Shown: positions 25,560-50,735, counted from the first letter of the stretch. The stretch is DNA of 64,000 nucleotides from Cornus controversa (GCA_026545225.1 CM048848.1:45634806-45698805); one strand, 5' to 3'. The notes: generated by a model from the letters alone, not told the origin. Program-made: numbers and translations.

Positions 25560-26495
25560 CAGGAGTCGGATCCTCTGTGTAATGGTGTTGTACTTAAAAC
25601 GCGGTCGTTTCGCATGGGTGACGCAAATTGAGTCAACTCTTCAACTCTTATGAGTTTTGAGTTAACCTTCAATATGTGAATATGTGTGTGCAAAGGGAGA
25701 GGAATCTACATATTCCACACCGAGAGAGAGAGAGAAATTTCCATTGTGGTTTTTTTTTGTGTGTACATATTACATAATTACACAACCTCTTTTATTAATT
25801 AGAAAATTACATTAATTTCTCTATTTATATTTTTTTGTTGAAAAATTATTATTAAATGATATTAGATTATGTTATTCTTAAGTGAAAAAGACTGGTTGTT
25901 ATAAAAGGTGAGACAAAAAAATACTAATAAAAATGACATGTGAAAGTGAATTCATGTGACCACGCCACTCATATGAGATTAAAACAATGATAACGATGTT
26001 GAGATCATCTCTAACTAAAAAAAGTGGATCCATCATACTTCAAATAAATATGAATATGAGTTTTGATTATAATGAACCCGGCCACCAAGAAAATTATTCT
26101 TTTAAGTTATTTAACAAATTTTCCATTTTGTTAGTTTTTTTTTTGGTGAATAAATCTTACATATTGTCAACTCGGATGTTATTTTTCAATCACCCAATCA
26201 TTTCCTATAGATTATTCTTACTAACAAGTGGAATTAAAAGCTTTGATTTTGATTTTGATTTTGGTAGTCTGTCATTTGTTTTTTTGTCCACCCTTAATAT
26301 ATTGGAGGAATTTGTTGCAAAATAAGATCTTTAAGGCTAGCATAATTTTTTGAATAAAAAATAAAGGTCACCCTAGGTGATGTGAGTTTAACTAACCCTA
26401 TTATTCTAATAAATCAAATGAAAACAATAAAAAATGAAGTGCAAGTGCCTTTCAAGGATAATTGTTAAGTATGAAAATATTTTTGAAGAATAATG
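25560..26495. other. Intergenic region upstream of L3
   Basis: Contains a probable short RTE LINE tail at about 25,949-26,000 (gaattcatgtgaccacgcca, then catatgagattaaaacaatg). The rest is AT-rich with no gene recognised. Confidence 0.4.
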
Positions 26496-26499
26496 ATGT

Positions 26500-28265
26500 C
26501 ATTTCTTTTTTTTTGAGAAATAAGTCTTATAAAATTTTCATAAAAATAAAGAAATTATACTTTTAAACTCTAAAGACAAATAAGTTCTAAAAAAAAGTTC
26601 ATCGGACAATGAAGTCCTACTTTTCGTAAAAAAATCTAACAAAATTTATAACTAGTACAATTCTTCTTTTACTTTTTTCATATCATGTATGTTAACTAAC
26701 TAATTTTCTCCATACTATTTTGCTAAAAACTTTATTGAAAATAAATAATTTAAGAAAAACGTTTTGTTCCAAATTCACATTATATTAGATTTATTAAGAT
26801 AATTTGATAATATTTTTAGATAACATTGTCTTAAATTCATAGAGATTTATTTTTTAGGGATAATTACACTTACCTCCCTTCTAGTTTGACTTTATAACAC
26901 TTACCTCTCCTGTGTTTTGGAATATAACACTTACCCCCTCTAGTTTGCACATTGGTAACAAATACCCCCTTTTGTCAATCAAACTAACAGTTATTGCTAA
27001 TATCATCAAAATTTAATCTTAAAAGGACAATTATACCCTCAAAAATATTGCAACTGAAGTTGGTGGGTCTCGATTTCAATGACAGCTCCGACATTGGGAT
27101 AGTAGTGACTAGTGGTTTGGTCGGAGTTGGGTCTTCTCAGCAATGGTTTCAATGGTGAGTGTTGATGGCGTAGGTGGTGAAGCATAGTGGAGATGGAGTT
27201 GGGTGGCGGCTCGGCTAGAGGTGATGTCGCTACAATTGAAGGTCCGAAGTGGGTCTACTCACAGTGGTGGCTCATAGTGGGGGAAAGGGGTTTACACAAC
27301 TGTTTGGGTGTTGCTTGAATAATGGTGGTGGAGTTGGTGGTTTGGTAGGTCTGATTGACATTGGGTCTTTTTGGCCGAGGTGATGACAGCAGTGGAGATA
27401 TAAGTCTTCTAGGTGCGGCAGTGGAGGTGGTGAGTCTTGGCTTCAATCGCAACTTTGGCATTGGGATGGTAGTGGCTAGTGGTTTGGCTAGAGCTGGGTC
27501 TTCTCGGTAGTGGTTTCAATGGTGATTGTTGATGGTGCAGGTGGTGGGTGGTGGCTCTTCTAGAGGTGATGTTGCTATGGTTGAAGGTCCGAAGTGGGTC
27601 TGCTCAAAATGGTGGCTCATAGTGGGGTATAATTATCCTTTTAAGATTAAATTTTAATGATATTAGCAGTAACCGTTAGTTTGATTGACAAAGGGGGGTA
27701 TTTGTTACCAATGTGCAAACTAGAGGGGGGTAAGTGTTATATTCCAAAACACAGGGGAGATAAGTGTTATAAAGCCAAACTAGAAGGGAGGTAAGTGTAA
27801 TTATCCCTATTTTTTATTATTGAGTTTTTTAGGAAATATTAAATAAAAAATTTAAAAATAATAGAAAAAAATCATTTATTATTCATAAATGTAATGAATG
27901 AAAAGTATTTCATTGTATTTTAACCTGTTGTAAGTATTTACGAAAAATAAATTTGAAACAATTTTTTAAATGTTTAGGATTATTAATTTTGGTAATAATT
28001 AATATTTTTTTAAATAAGTATTAGTTAGAAAATATTGAAAATAAAGAGTGTGAAAAAAAGGCACTAATGAAAATTGAGAAATAAATGGCATTACTGAAAA
28101 AAAGTTGATTATTTATAAAATTTGAACTTAGTTAAAAATATTTTTTAAAAGTAAGACTAATTTGTTTTTGTAAAAATTTTATAAGACTTCTTTGTCTTTT
28201 TAAAATTTTATAAGACAATTGTCTTCAGAGTTTAAAAGTAGAACTTATAAGTAATTTTCCCTTCC
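26500..28265. mobile_element. Outer fold-back element
   Basis: The left arm (gagaaataagtcttataaaa, cttttaaactctaaagacaa) and the right arm read in reverse (acttttaaactctgaagaca, gtcttataaaatttt) share motifs in inverted order. It encloses the inner fold-back at 26,856-27,808. The ends are diffuse, so borders are approximate. Confidence 0.4.
26856..27808. mobile_element. MULE-like fold-back with inverted repeats of about 190 bp
   Basis: The left end agggataattacacttacct and the right end aggtaagtgtaattatccct are inverted. The inversion continues through gggggtatttgttaccaat and gattaaattttaatgatatt up to about 27,045 and 27,630. The 7-bp atttttt flanks both sides, a possible target duplication. 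The interior (27,050-27,625) is G-rich on + and holds two diverged tandem copies sharing gaaggtccgaagtgggtct and aatggtggctcatagtgggg-like motifs. No transposase is present. Confidence 0.65.
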
Positions 28266-28659
28266 TTTTAAAAATAAATGCAAAAGGATTACCATAAAAA
28301 AGTGTGAATATTATTTCCAATAATCGAAACTATGAAATAAATTACAAATGTGTATTGACATTTCGCTTAGGTATACTTTCACTACCAAAACGACATTATT
28401 TTGGTGCACAGATTTGAAATGCATCATTAAATGCACTTAATTGAATAAACACTTCATCCATTTAATAGTAAGTGTTGAATTGAGTTATCAAACAGTCACG
28501 AGTTTAGACAATACTAAAGAAACCTATTACACTTTCAGCATCGTGCAAATGCTCGCTATGTTAAGAATTATAATTTTCAAGCGCGAAAACTTGCTGCAAA
28601 CAAAATGAAGCGAAGTAAACAAAAGATTCAGCTGTAACAAAGCCCAACTATATGAGTGC

Positions 28660-28800
28660 ATCTACAATACACATGGTGACGGTGTAAATACTAGATGAAT
28701 CTGGACTTTACGTGTTGTAGATGCGCGATAGAATTTATCCTGTATTGTGCACACATGATCCAGATTCACCTGGTGTATTTACACCGGGTGTATTGTTGAT
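28660..28800. mobile_element. Short MITE, copy 1
   Basis: Inverted ends tctacaatacac and gtgtattgttga flank inner inverted motifs agatgaatctgga and tccagattcacctgg. The same layout occurs at 49,463-49,599. Confidence 0.65.
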
Positions 28801-29311
28801 CTTCTCCAACTATACACAGGTCATTTTCAAAAAACCATAACTGTGCAACCTCTTCAAAGCTCTACTTTCTGTATGACAAATTTTGATACATACAACCAAA
28901 CAATCTATTATTTTCACACACACAAAACAGGTTGGTCTCCAGTAAATATAAGATTAAAAATGCATTGATACTCTGCATCACAAATGTGCTGAAATTGGCA
29001 CTTTAGCTGAAGCATCTACACTAGCTTCAAACAGGTGTTTGTATAAATTATCTTACGTTCTTCGGGTGTACGATTTTGAAGATCAACAAAGAAAAACTAC
29101 ATTTTATGATAATAATTTTTTGCATCTTTCTTCGATACAGAAAGAACATGCTTTACCAGCTACAGCAAGTAACAAAATTTATAAGGAAAAAAAAAAAAAT
29201 GAATGCAATGACATCTTTAGATGAGATCCAAGCATCACATGTTACAACAAAATTTTTTGCCACTTATTGTTCTTACCATCGTGCAAAGAAATAAAAATGT
29301 GACGGTCCTCG

Positions 29312-41656
<12,345 letters not shown>

Positions 41657-42443
41657 TGTTGTGTTGTTGGAAAAACTGCTTTGTCTTTCAAACAATCATT
41701 GGAAGTAGAAATCTTGTTCTTTCTTTTTCAATTCTGGGTTCATTTTCAACTGTCTTTCTTCTTCAGCTTCTTTCAGCTCTTTGATATATATATACACATA
41801 CAGGTGTATATAGTGTGTGTGTCACTGTGTGTATATGGGGAGTGCCGGTGATTGAAGTGGCGGCGAGGTTAGAGGGCGCGTTTATAAATGCACCCTCAGA
41901 TTTGGTACATGAAACGGGTGCAAAAATAAAATTTTTGATATATATTATTTTTGTTAACAAGAAAATTTTGATTTGGTGCAACCCTGCCAATGTAAATTGG
42001 AATTGGGTGGGAATGTCAACTGAGAGTTCGGGATGAGACATTCTGACCGAAACATTTTCCGCTCTGCATCCGGGTCGGAGTATAAGAAAAATAATTCAAA
42101 TTTAAATAAATTTAAAATATTTTTTTGTAAAAAAAAATTAATGTAGACAACTACTTAACCATCATAATAATAAAAATATTTGTTAAAATTTAAAATTCAT
42201 ATAAAAATAATGAAAAAAGAAAAATCACAACTAATAAAAGAATTTATTTATATATTTATTATTAATAGGGACGAGTTTGAGATATAACGCATTTTTTACT
42301 CTTTTTTCTTAAACTAGTCCTTAACTCTATTCCAAATCTGTTCCAATATAAGCGGGATGTGGCCGGAGATTTTTAATCAACTTCCATTCAAGTTGAGTTT
42401 ATATAGATGCTTAGGAAAATCAAATAACCAAACTATAATACTC

Positions 42444-42478
<35 letters not shown>

Positions 42479-43330
42479 TAAAGTGCAAAAAAAAATCTCG
42501 TTATATAGAAAATGTACAAAGATCTTCTATTGTTTGCAAAACCTCCTACACTTTTCAATTTGTATAAATAAGGATAAATCTTCAATTTTACCCATATATA
42601 TGTATTTTATCCTACTAAGAAATTCACCATTCACATGGGGGCACTTTACCCATATATATGTATTTTATCAACATTGCTCCTAAAGGAACTTGAACTCTGG
42701 ACATTTTAAGCACAAGAACTAAAACTTTGGACATTTTAATTTGGAATATAAGAGTCAAGTACTCTCAACAATATTCTGGTTTGGGTTGCGATTGGATTGC
42801 AACACCTCAACTCGATCCATTAATGTGTAGTTAATTATGGATTACAGATTTTTAATTCAAATTCAACCTAATTGTATAATTTTTCCACCAAACTAGTGAA
42901 ATATTGGGTTCGGTTCGGTGCGCCCCACCACTTGAGTTGACCGTGCAGATTAGCCGGTCAAAGTTGACCCCTAATTAAGTTCTAGCATTAAACATTCCAA
43001 TAATTAACTTGCTGCAATTGCGGGAGTACCTACTGTGTAGTACCCTACCTAATGAAAACTTTTCATTTTCTTTCTTTGATGATAAAAAATATCAATTCAT
43101 GATTAGTCAAAAAAAGTATTGGGTACCTCAACGTACTAGGAATATAGTACTCCCGACCAATGATAAATAATTAGTTCTTATCATAAAAAAAAATGATAAA
43201 TTTTTATTGATCGGGTACTACATAATAGGTATGGAGTTATTAAATGTTTTTTCCAAAAGCTGGGTACTATATTCTCGGTTATGATCTATTTTTAGTTAAT
43301 CAAACACAATCACCTTTTTTTTATCTTAAA
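41657..43330. other. Intergenic region between RPS2-UGP and the first peptide gene
   Basis: Holds the minus-strand gene's upstream region, with TA/CA runs at 41,780-41,840. A (TA)n microsatellite lies at 42,448-42,477 and catatatatgtattttatc is duplicated at about 42,592 and 42,650. No further gene was recognised. Confidence 0.5.
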
Positions 43331-43425
43331 CCTTGCCTTCTAATGTAACCATTGTAAAAGAGCATTCCAGCCTCTCAATACAAAGTAATAAACTAGCTGT
43401 ATTTCCCCTTTTTCAACATTGTGCC

Positions 43426-43435
43426 CTTATAAATT
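43426..43435 (+). promoter_or_regulatory. Probable TATA box of peptide gene 1
   Basis: cttataaatt lies about 230 bp upstream of the ATG. It is preceded by ttttcaacatt and followed by tccatttcgaatg, a layout also found before peptide gene 2. The long gap to the ATG is filled by (TA)n and (CA)n repeats. Confidence 0.5.
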
Positions 43436-43570
43436 GTCATTTCGATCAGTGTCCATTTCGAATGTACATTGTAATCGATCATTTATTGTTGATTGATTAT
43501 TGTTGCTTCACAATCTTCTTGCCCTCTCTTCCCAGTCCCTTTACATCCAAAGCAAGTAGCTAGGATCATC

Positions 43571-43576
<6 letters not shown>

Positions 43577-43630
<54 letters not shown>

Positions 43631-43642
43631 CACACACACACA
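43577..43642. repeat. (TA)n-(CA)n compound microsatellite before peptide gene 1
   Basis: About 22 TA units then about 10 CA units, ending 16 bp before the ATG, so probably in the transcribed leader. Confidence 0.9.
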
Positions 43643-43658
43643 AATTACATATTCAAAC

Positions 43659-43940
43659 ATGGCCAGCTATAAGGTGGTAGCGGGGATAGTAGTAGTACTG
43701 GTGATGTGCATGGTGTGTGTGGGGTTGACACAGGCTGAAAAGGGCGAAGTGAATGTGAATTGCATGTCAGAATGCTACTTTCATTGCATGCAAGTTAAGA
43801 TATTCACGTGGAGCGAGTGCAAGAGAGAGTGCACCTATGCCTGCAAATTTGCTGGTCGTGGAAAATTTGAAGATGGCGTTCACAAGGAGCAAAGAAAAGA
43901 TGTAATTGAATATGGCATGTCCATGTCTCTTTCACAATAG
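43659..43940 (+). CDS. Small secreted cysteine-rich peptide 1
   Basis: Single-exon frame of 93 residues. Residues 1-26 form a signal peptide (MASYKVV, hydrophobic core VAGIVVVLVMCMVCVGLTQA). The mature part carries six cysteines spaced C-x3-C-x3-C-x10-C-x3-C-x3-C (NCMSECYFHCMQV, then SECKRECTYACK), a layout fitting two helices cross-linked by three disulfides. The C-terminus is hydrophilic and ends GMSMSLSQ. Its paralogue is at 57,463. Thionin-like or other antimicrobial/signalling peptide families have related CxxxC patterns, but I cannot assign one. The role is unknown; secretion is the only firm inference. Confidence 0.75.
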   Translation: MASYKVVAGIVVVLVMCMVCVGLTQAEKGEVNVNCMSECYFHCMQVKIFTWSECKRECTYACKFAGRGKFEDGVHKEQRKDVIEYGMSMSLSQ

Positions 43941-44970
43941 TGTATATATATTTTTTAATTTTTTTATGAGATTGTTAAGAGATCCAATGTGTCCTGTTGC
44001 TCCGTTCAGTGTGGGGAGCCATGGGGCAATTATCGCCATTGGATTTTTCAATTTTTTGAGTATTATATAACTTTTTTTTGATAATTGTATAAATGCTTCC
44101 ACTGAAATTTTGAAAATTTTCAAAAAAGATCCAATATTTTAATCAACATTCATAGATTGTCTCCGCTGAATTAAATTCATGGCTCGACCACTGCTCCATT
44201 GTGATCTCATGGCTACAAAATTATCCAAAGAAAAATCTTTTCACATGTGAAGGTAAAATTGCGTACATCTTACCCTTTTTAAACTCCACAGTAGGAGTCT
44301 AATGCATTGGACTATTACCTTTGTTATGAAGTCTAACGTGGTTATTTTTGTGTTCATTAAAAATTTAATATAATATAAATTTGTAAAATTGTTTTAATGG
44401 ATGCTTTGAATTTAGTTTAAACTAATTGTTGATTCTTATAACCAAATAGGCAATGGGTTATATAATTTTTGAGAGATCAAGACTTGAAGAGTGTCATTAG
44501 TTTACACCAATATTGATGGTGTGTATGAAAGACAAATACAAAATTCATGTTAACTGATCTTCAACCAAGACAAAACCATGGATGACACTAAAAACTACGA
44601 CATTGAGCTAGAACTTTTTATTAACTCTCAATCTGATCAAGTGTGCAAAGAAAGTAAAGGGATCTTCTCAGATGAATCATAAACTCGAACATTCTAAGTT
44701 TGACTCTCACAGAGCGCAACAACAGTCGAGTTAATTTAAATAATATGTGTAGTGTAATTGCATATATTCGAGGTTTACTTTGCAATCTTGTGTATTAAAG
44801 ATCATCAAGTTAGAAGGCCTTCATTTATAAAAAAAACAAAAAGTTTGCAAAGTAAGAAAGGTTTGAATGGAATTGCAATAAGATAAATGGATCACATGCA
44901 AGAGAAAAAGTTGTGCAATAATGGATCACTTGCACCCTTAACCTTTGTATAGCTTCTCCAATTTAATTAC
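43941..44970. other. Intergenic region downstream of peptide gene 1
   Basis: AT-rich. No gene or clear repeat was recognised before the LTR at about 44,975. Confidence 0.4.
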
Positions 44971-44974
44971 AAAA

Positions 44975-46190
44975 CTGTAATGTATAAATTTGTAATTGAC
45001 AAATTTCGGTGACGAAAATTTCAAAACTTGAGTGATCGAGTTGTAATTTTTCATTTACATTCTTTGTAATCGATCATGAAGTTGAAGACCAAGAGAATGA
45101 ATAATTAAGCTGAAGGAACCTGATCACCTGAAGCATTCAAGTGGATTCTGATGTTCGTGGACACCGTTGATCAAGTATGAGAGTCACATGGTTAAAGTAA
45201 GTATGTGAGAACATTTAGTTTTACATAGGCTGAAGTCCTTAGTTGAAAATTAGGGTTTCAGAACAAAAATTTACAATTTTCACATAGGGAACTGGTTGCT
45301 TTAACCCCACAACCGGTCCAAAATAGTTCTGTTTTCTCATGTACCGTAAATTGGTCAAAGGGTACCGGTTGCTTTATTTCCACAATCGGTTGCTTTTTGC
45401 TGATATGTGCGAATGGACTTAGTTTGTCCTATTTTGACTAGGATTGGTCTCTAAACTTTTCAAAAATATTGGAAAACGTTCCTAATTATTTTTCAACTTG
45501 TTTTCTAAGTAAAATCTGAACTTCATCATCTATATAAATTTCATATGTTTTCTCTCTAATTATACTTTCAAAAGAATTTTAGAAAACTCTAGTTGTTGTG
45601 AGTTATTTTTCAACAAAAAATTCATATGTTCTATTTATGTTTTGAGAGCACACACATATACATACGAAGACTGATTGAAATTTTTTTTCTTGATCAAGTC
45701 ACTGGTTCGTTTGGTTCTTCTCAACTGTTCATTGGTGAGGAAGGAGAAGAAAATCGTACTACAAAGGGGACAAAATATTTGCAGAGTGTTTGTGTTTTTC
45801 AAGTTATCCTTTTGGAAGGATTGTGATGTTAGCCGGAAGTATGCAACAATTGGACGTGGAGTTGCAAGAGTAAGTTTGTGGTGTTTTGCATCAAGTTCTT
45901 GACAAAGTGGAGTGGGTGTGAGTCTACGACAGAGTTTGTTGTACTTTCTTCAACGATAGTACGTGGATTTGGTTCTCCCGAGCTACAAGCCTCACCTATG
46001 GTTTTTTCCCGTTCTTGATTTTTATGTATATTGAGTGTTATTGTGAACTTTACTTTATTTATGTGTTTGAATAATTTTAATTGGATTTAAAATTTAATAA
46101 ATTTAAAAAATTAAGCAAATGAGCAAGTAAACCTAATCACCCTCCTCCAGATTTTAATCAAACTTTTGCAACCACTTATGTACCGCGCAC
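44975..46190 (+). mobile_element. Copia-like LTR, copy A
   Basis: Shares an ordered set of phrases with 60,240-61,560: ttgtaattgacaa, ttgatcaagtatgagagtca, ttcattggtgaggaaggaga, tgtgatgttagccggaagt, catcaagttcttgacaaagt, ggatttggttctcc, and gagtaaacctaatcaccctc. The polypyrimidine end resembles the 3' end of long copia LTRs. No internal coding region is attached, so it is probably a solo or truncated LTR. Confidence 0.5.
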
Positions 46191-46308
46191 TACTCACAAA
46201 AACTTGGCCAATCATATGGTATCATGTTTTCTCTCTCTAATTTTATAGATTTGTAAGATATCATCTTCGTCCAAAAAAAGACCTAGACAGAAAATTCCGC
46301 AAACTCTT

Positions 46309-47364
46309 AGGGGCTGTTTGGTAACATTGTTAGATTTTATTTTCTGATTTTTGAAAAATAGATTTGAAAACTTATTGTGCTACCATTTATGTCAAAAGCA
46401 GAGTACGTTTGGTAATGTCATTTGCTATTGACAATTTGAAAACATAAACTAAAATATGTTTGGTAACCCAAAATTAATTGTTTTAAAAAAATAGTAGTGT
46501 CTTTGACTAAAAATTGTGTTTGAGTACTATAATTTCAACTCATTTTAAAAATAAATGTGATATTACATATTTTATGTATATTCTTTCCTCTAAAATTATA
46601 TTTTTAGTACTTTATTTTAGTTTATTAATTAATAAATGCATTTGCATGTTTTTGGTAATTGTCATAAATTCTAGCTATTTATGGGTTTGATATCCAAATT
46701 GTAGTCTAATAAATTGATGCTCCAGTCCAAGATTGCATGTGTATATATAAATATATGAATAAATATTAATATATTATTATATATATTCTATGTATAAATT
46801 TTCTTATCTATTTCTTATATACCGTTTTCATTTTCTTTTATATTTTTATATTCTATATATTTTTATTTATATATAACTCTTATTTTATTGTATTTTATTC
46901 TTATATATATATATATATTGTATTTTATAAAAAGTTTTTTTATTCTTATTTACTTATAATTTTTTATTTATTGTTTTTATTTATATTCTATATATATTTA
47001 TATTTTTTGATCAGCCAATTTTTTATTTATTGTATTTTTTATTTTATTATTATTTTAATAAAATCTTAATTTATTGTATTTTATTTTATTATATTTATAT
47101 TTTTGAGCAACCAAAATTTTTATTTATTTTATTTTATAAAAAAATTAGAAATGAAAACTATACCTGGATAATGAAAACTAAAACTAAAAACTTCGTTATC
47201 TTCGTCACGAAGCTTTCAAATTATGTCTAAGGGTTGTCAAAAATTTCACATCACTTTCATTTTTTAGAAATGAAAATTGCATTACTAAACATGTTTTCTG
47301 CAATGACTTCCAAAAAAATAAAAATAAAAATTGGAAACGGAAGTGTTATCAAACAGGGCCTTAT
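46309..47364. mobile_element. hAT-like fold-back element, AT-rich core
   Basis: Ends are taggggctgtttggtaaca and tgttatcaaacagggcctta, inverted. Flanking target duplication is not convincing. The core is very AT-rich with many tatata and tttatt runs. Confidence 0.6.
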
Positions 47365-47383
47365 TTGCTTTCCTATCTATAGG

Positions 47384-47829
47384 TAGGGATGTCAATTTAA
47401 CCCGCCTCGCCCCTAATGGGATGAGTTTGGGATCATATTAATCGGGTTAGGGGCGGGTTTGAAAAAAGAGTTTAAAACCTGCTAAGCCCCGAACCCGTCC
47501 CGATTAATGATAAATATATAAATAAATATTATTTTATTAACTATGATTTTTATTTTTTTCATTAGTTATGATAATTTTAAATTTTAACAACATTTTTTTA
47601 TGATCATTTGTAAGTATTAGTTTATACTTAATTTTTTTTTACAAAATTTATCGTAAATTTGTTCAAGTTTGCATTATATTTCTTAAAAAAAATATATATC
47701 AGGGCGTCTCGAACCCGCCCCGACTCTAATGCAGGGCGCCCCGAATCCGATTTGGAAAGAATTTTTTATTCGTGGGACGGGTTTGGGAAAGGGGTGCCCC
47801 ATCCCGAACCCGCCCCGTTGACATCCCTA
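47384..47829. mobile_element. hAT MITE with 8-bp target duplication
   Basis: Inverted ends tagggatgtcaa (47384-47395) and ttgacatcccta (47818-47829) are flanked by identical 8-bp tctatagg at 47376-47383 and 47830-47837. The arms contain inverted cgggtt- and aacccgcc-rich segments. The 8-bp duplication is the hAT signature. It abuts the preceding fold-back element. Confidence 0.88.
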
Positions 47830-47839
47830 TCTATAGGCA

Positions 47840-48940
47840 CTAATCAATTTCCATAGAGATTAATTATTTAAGAAGAATTTAGGACTATTTGCAGAAATTT
47901 CCATAGCAAAAGGTGAACTTTGTTGAAGTGGATATTAAATCGAAAGGCAGAAGTACTCCAAACGTGTTTTTTTGTTTTTGTTTTTAAATTTAGTATACCA
48001 CTATATATAATATATTTATTCATCCAAAAAAAATAACCAACTAACTAAAATATAATTAAGTATGCTGAAAGTGATTACTAAAGTATGTTGTTGCTATTAT
48101 TATTATTATTATCAAATTTGTCTAATTAGGGTATTTAGAGAAGATGAAGAGATACGAAGAAAAGTGGAAGTCATAAATCATTTATAGGAAAACTGCCTGA
48201 AGTTTCTTACATTAGAAGGATTTGTAGTATATATCTGTGAGGCTGAAAATTATGTCATTGAAGAAATTGAAAATTTGCATTCAGTGCTATAGAAAGACTA
48301 AGAATTTAGTGGTTCCTTCAAATAAAAAGTAAAAAGAAAAAAGAAGAAGAATATAATTGAAAATAGTTGTAGGATTGGATACTCTCATTGAAGCTGGGAA
48401 CTTAAATTTATAAACTAAACTATTGGAAAACTCGAATCTTCTCCTGTGTATTGGACTGTTCTGTGATTAGAGAACAGAGAAAGGTGAAAATCACCCTACA
48501 TAAGATGGGTTCACTTTGTTTATGAAGACCACACTCCATGTAAGAAGATGATCTCTACTTTCCTTAAAGGGATCCTAATTCACTATTGAGTAGTATTGAG
48601 TTATCATTTGAAAGGAGCAAAATTATAGCTCTTGATCACATATGTAGAGATAGTCAAACCAACTCTAAACTAAGAAGATCCAACAATATAGAGTAATTTT
48701 TCATATATATATTTTTAAAATGTCGATTACTTTTTTCTTTTCCCACCCCCGTAAGGTTTAAAATTTTCCAGTAAGGGCTTCCTTCTTAAGTTTACAATAG
48801 AAAAAACCAAAGTTAAATTTATGTGAGAATCAAAGCATTTATTTATGTTATCTCACGATCCGTCCTCCTATATAGATATTGTCAACTTTACACACTCTTA
48901 GTGTTTCATCACGATATTTTAAAACATATCTACACAGTTA
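47840..48940. other. Intergenic, no feature recognised
   Basis: AT-rich with a (TTA)n run at about 48,096. No gene is seen. Confidence 0.4.
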
Positions 48941-48945
48941 GGATA

Positions 48946-49160
48946 TGATGTCCCACATCACTTGGAAACTATGAGTACGAAGAGTGTGCAAGAGGGGGTG
49001 AGTCGTTGGGTTCTAAAAGGAGGTGATTGTGACATATGACATTTATATGTGTGGATACCTAACAGTGAGCATGGATAGTGTATCGATAGTGTTGCATCCC
49101 CAATTAATATTGATATTGGACCCAATACGATAACTCCTATATTCACCCCGATATTGATAC
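48946..49160 (+). mobile_element. Cassandra/TRIM-like LTR fragment
   Basis: Contains gatgtcccacatcacttgg, then gagtgtgcaagaggg, in the same order as the three units at 15.5 kb. It is followed by a local duplication of gatattgatattggacccaa-type phrases. It is a partial copy. Confidence 0.45.
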
Positions 49161-49462
49161 TGGACCCAAAATGATAACTCCTCCTATATTCACCCGATTT
49201 AACAAGGTTTTAACAAAACCTTTCTAAGTCTGTTACTAATTTTCTAAAATTATCAAACTTTTAACTCAATTTTCTATTACATTATGCTTTCTCTGTGCTA
49301 AACTGAAAAAATAAAAATCATTTAATTTATAAGGTTCATTAATTAGTCGTATTGTGAAGGGTATCAAGAAATTGTAGCCTATGTCTATGGAATTATTAAA
49401 TGGGCAATGCTATTTGAACTAGAGAGATAGATCTAATCCTAAGCGTCTAAGTGACGAGAAGA

Positions 49463-49599
49463 TTTACAATACACCCCGTTGTAAATACACTAATGAATCT
49501 GGACCTTGTGTGTTGTACTTGCGCGATGGAACTCACCCTGCGTGTTGTGCATGCACGGTCCAGATTCACCGGGTGTATTTATACAAGGTGTATTGTAAA
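49463..49599. mobile_element. Short MITE, copy 2
   Basis: Ends tttacaatacacc and ggtgtattgtaaa are perfect inverted repeats. Inner motifs aatgaatctggacc and ggtccagattcaccgg are also inverted. It is closely similar to 28,660-28,800. Confidence 0.75.
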
Positions 49600-50041
49600 C
49601 GTACTACTGAGTGACATGTGACACTAAAAATTTCTAATTTTGCAGCACATTGGAAACTTAATTTTATTTTTAGACAAAATTATCCTCGTTTCATCATTCT
49701 CTCTCATTACAAACCAATCACCCTTCTTTAAATCCAAATATTATTATTCTTTGCTATCATCTAAGATTATATTTATCACTTTACCAATCCATTCTTATCT
49801 CTTAATTGTGATTATCCATCATCACCTCCCCCTTAAGAAACCATCCTAGCTCGTCTCTCTCACAAATAAACTAAAACTCAAGTATATACACACACACGCG
49901 CGCGCGCGCACATGGATCGAGAGAGGAGAGAGAAAAGAAAGGGCAACGAAAGAGATAAAATAATAAAATTAAAAAGGTAAATTTTGTCTTAAAAGGTCAT
50001 AGTTTTAATATTTCATAAAAATAAGAGCAATATATTGACAC
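49600..50041. other. Intergenic with alternating purine-pyrimidine run
   Basis: An alternating (CA)n(CG)n(CA)n tract lies at about 49,888-49,912. The remainder is AT-rich without a gene. Confidence 0.5.
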
Positions 50042-50474
50042 TATAAAGAGGTAAGTAGCAAAAAGGGCAAAAGTTCAAAGGAACAAGGCAAATGGAAGGA
50101 TTAGGTTAGAAAGAGGCAACGAAGCCATAATGGGTGGCGGGTTGACCTTCCCTACGACCCAAAAAATCGCGGGACCCTCCCCGCAACTCAAAAATTTACG
50201 GGAGGTCGGGTCCTCCTCGCGATACGAATGGGTCGCGGGTGGATCCTCCCTGCGACCTAAATGGGTAGCGGGTCGGTATTTCCCATGACCTTAGGGTCGC
50301 AGGAACCCCTCCCCGCAACCCTTTGGCATTTTGGGGTACCTAGCTGTACGAGTTTTGGGGCACTTTTTGGATGGCTCTTTGTGACCTTAATGAGGCACGA
50401 ATGACATTTGAGGCAGCTTTATGGGTTTTATGGAGAGTATGGGACAGGAAGTTTTGCTTTAAGGATCTTTATGG

Positions 50475-50735
50475 TATGGTAAGCGGTCGTGGGTGCTTTA
50501 ACTCATGAAAAATAGCGATCGTCGATGTATGACTTTAATTCAGAAGCGGTCGTATGTGAATTTAACCCACAAATGTATTGTAAGGGGTCGTGGGTCCTCT
50601 AACTCACGAAGGCAAGCAGTCGTGAGTGCTTTAACTCACGAAGGTTATGATATTGCAAAGCAGTCGTGGGTGTTCTTACCCATAAATGATAGTAGTCATG
50701 AGTGACTTTAACTCACGAAGGTTGGGGGATGATTG
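50475..50735 (+). repeat. Tandem hairpin repeat in the left LTR
   Basis: About seven units of 30-45 bp. Each is built around an imperfect palindrome such as tcgtgagtgctttaactcacga; the flanks vary (agcggtcgtgggtg, aactcacgaagg). A homologous array lies at 54,818-55,070. Confidence 0.8.
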
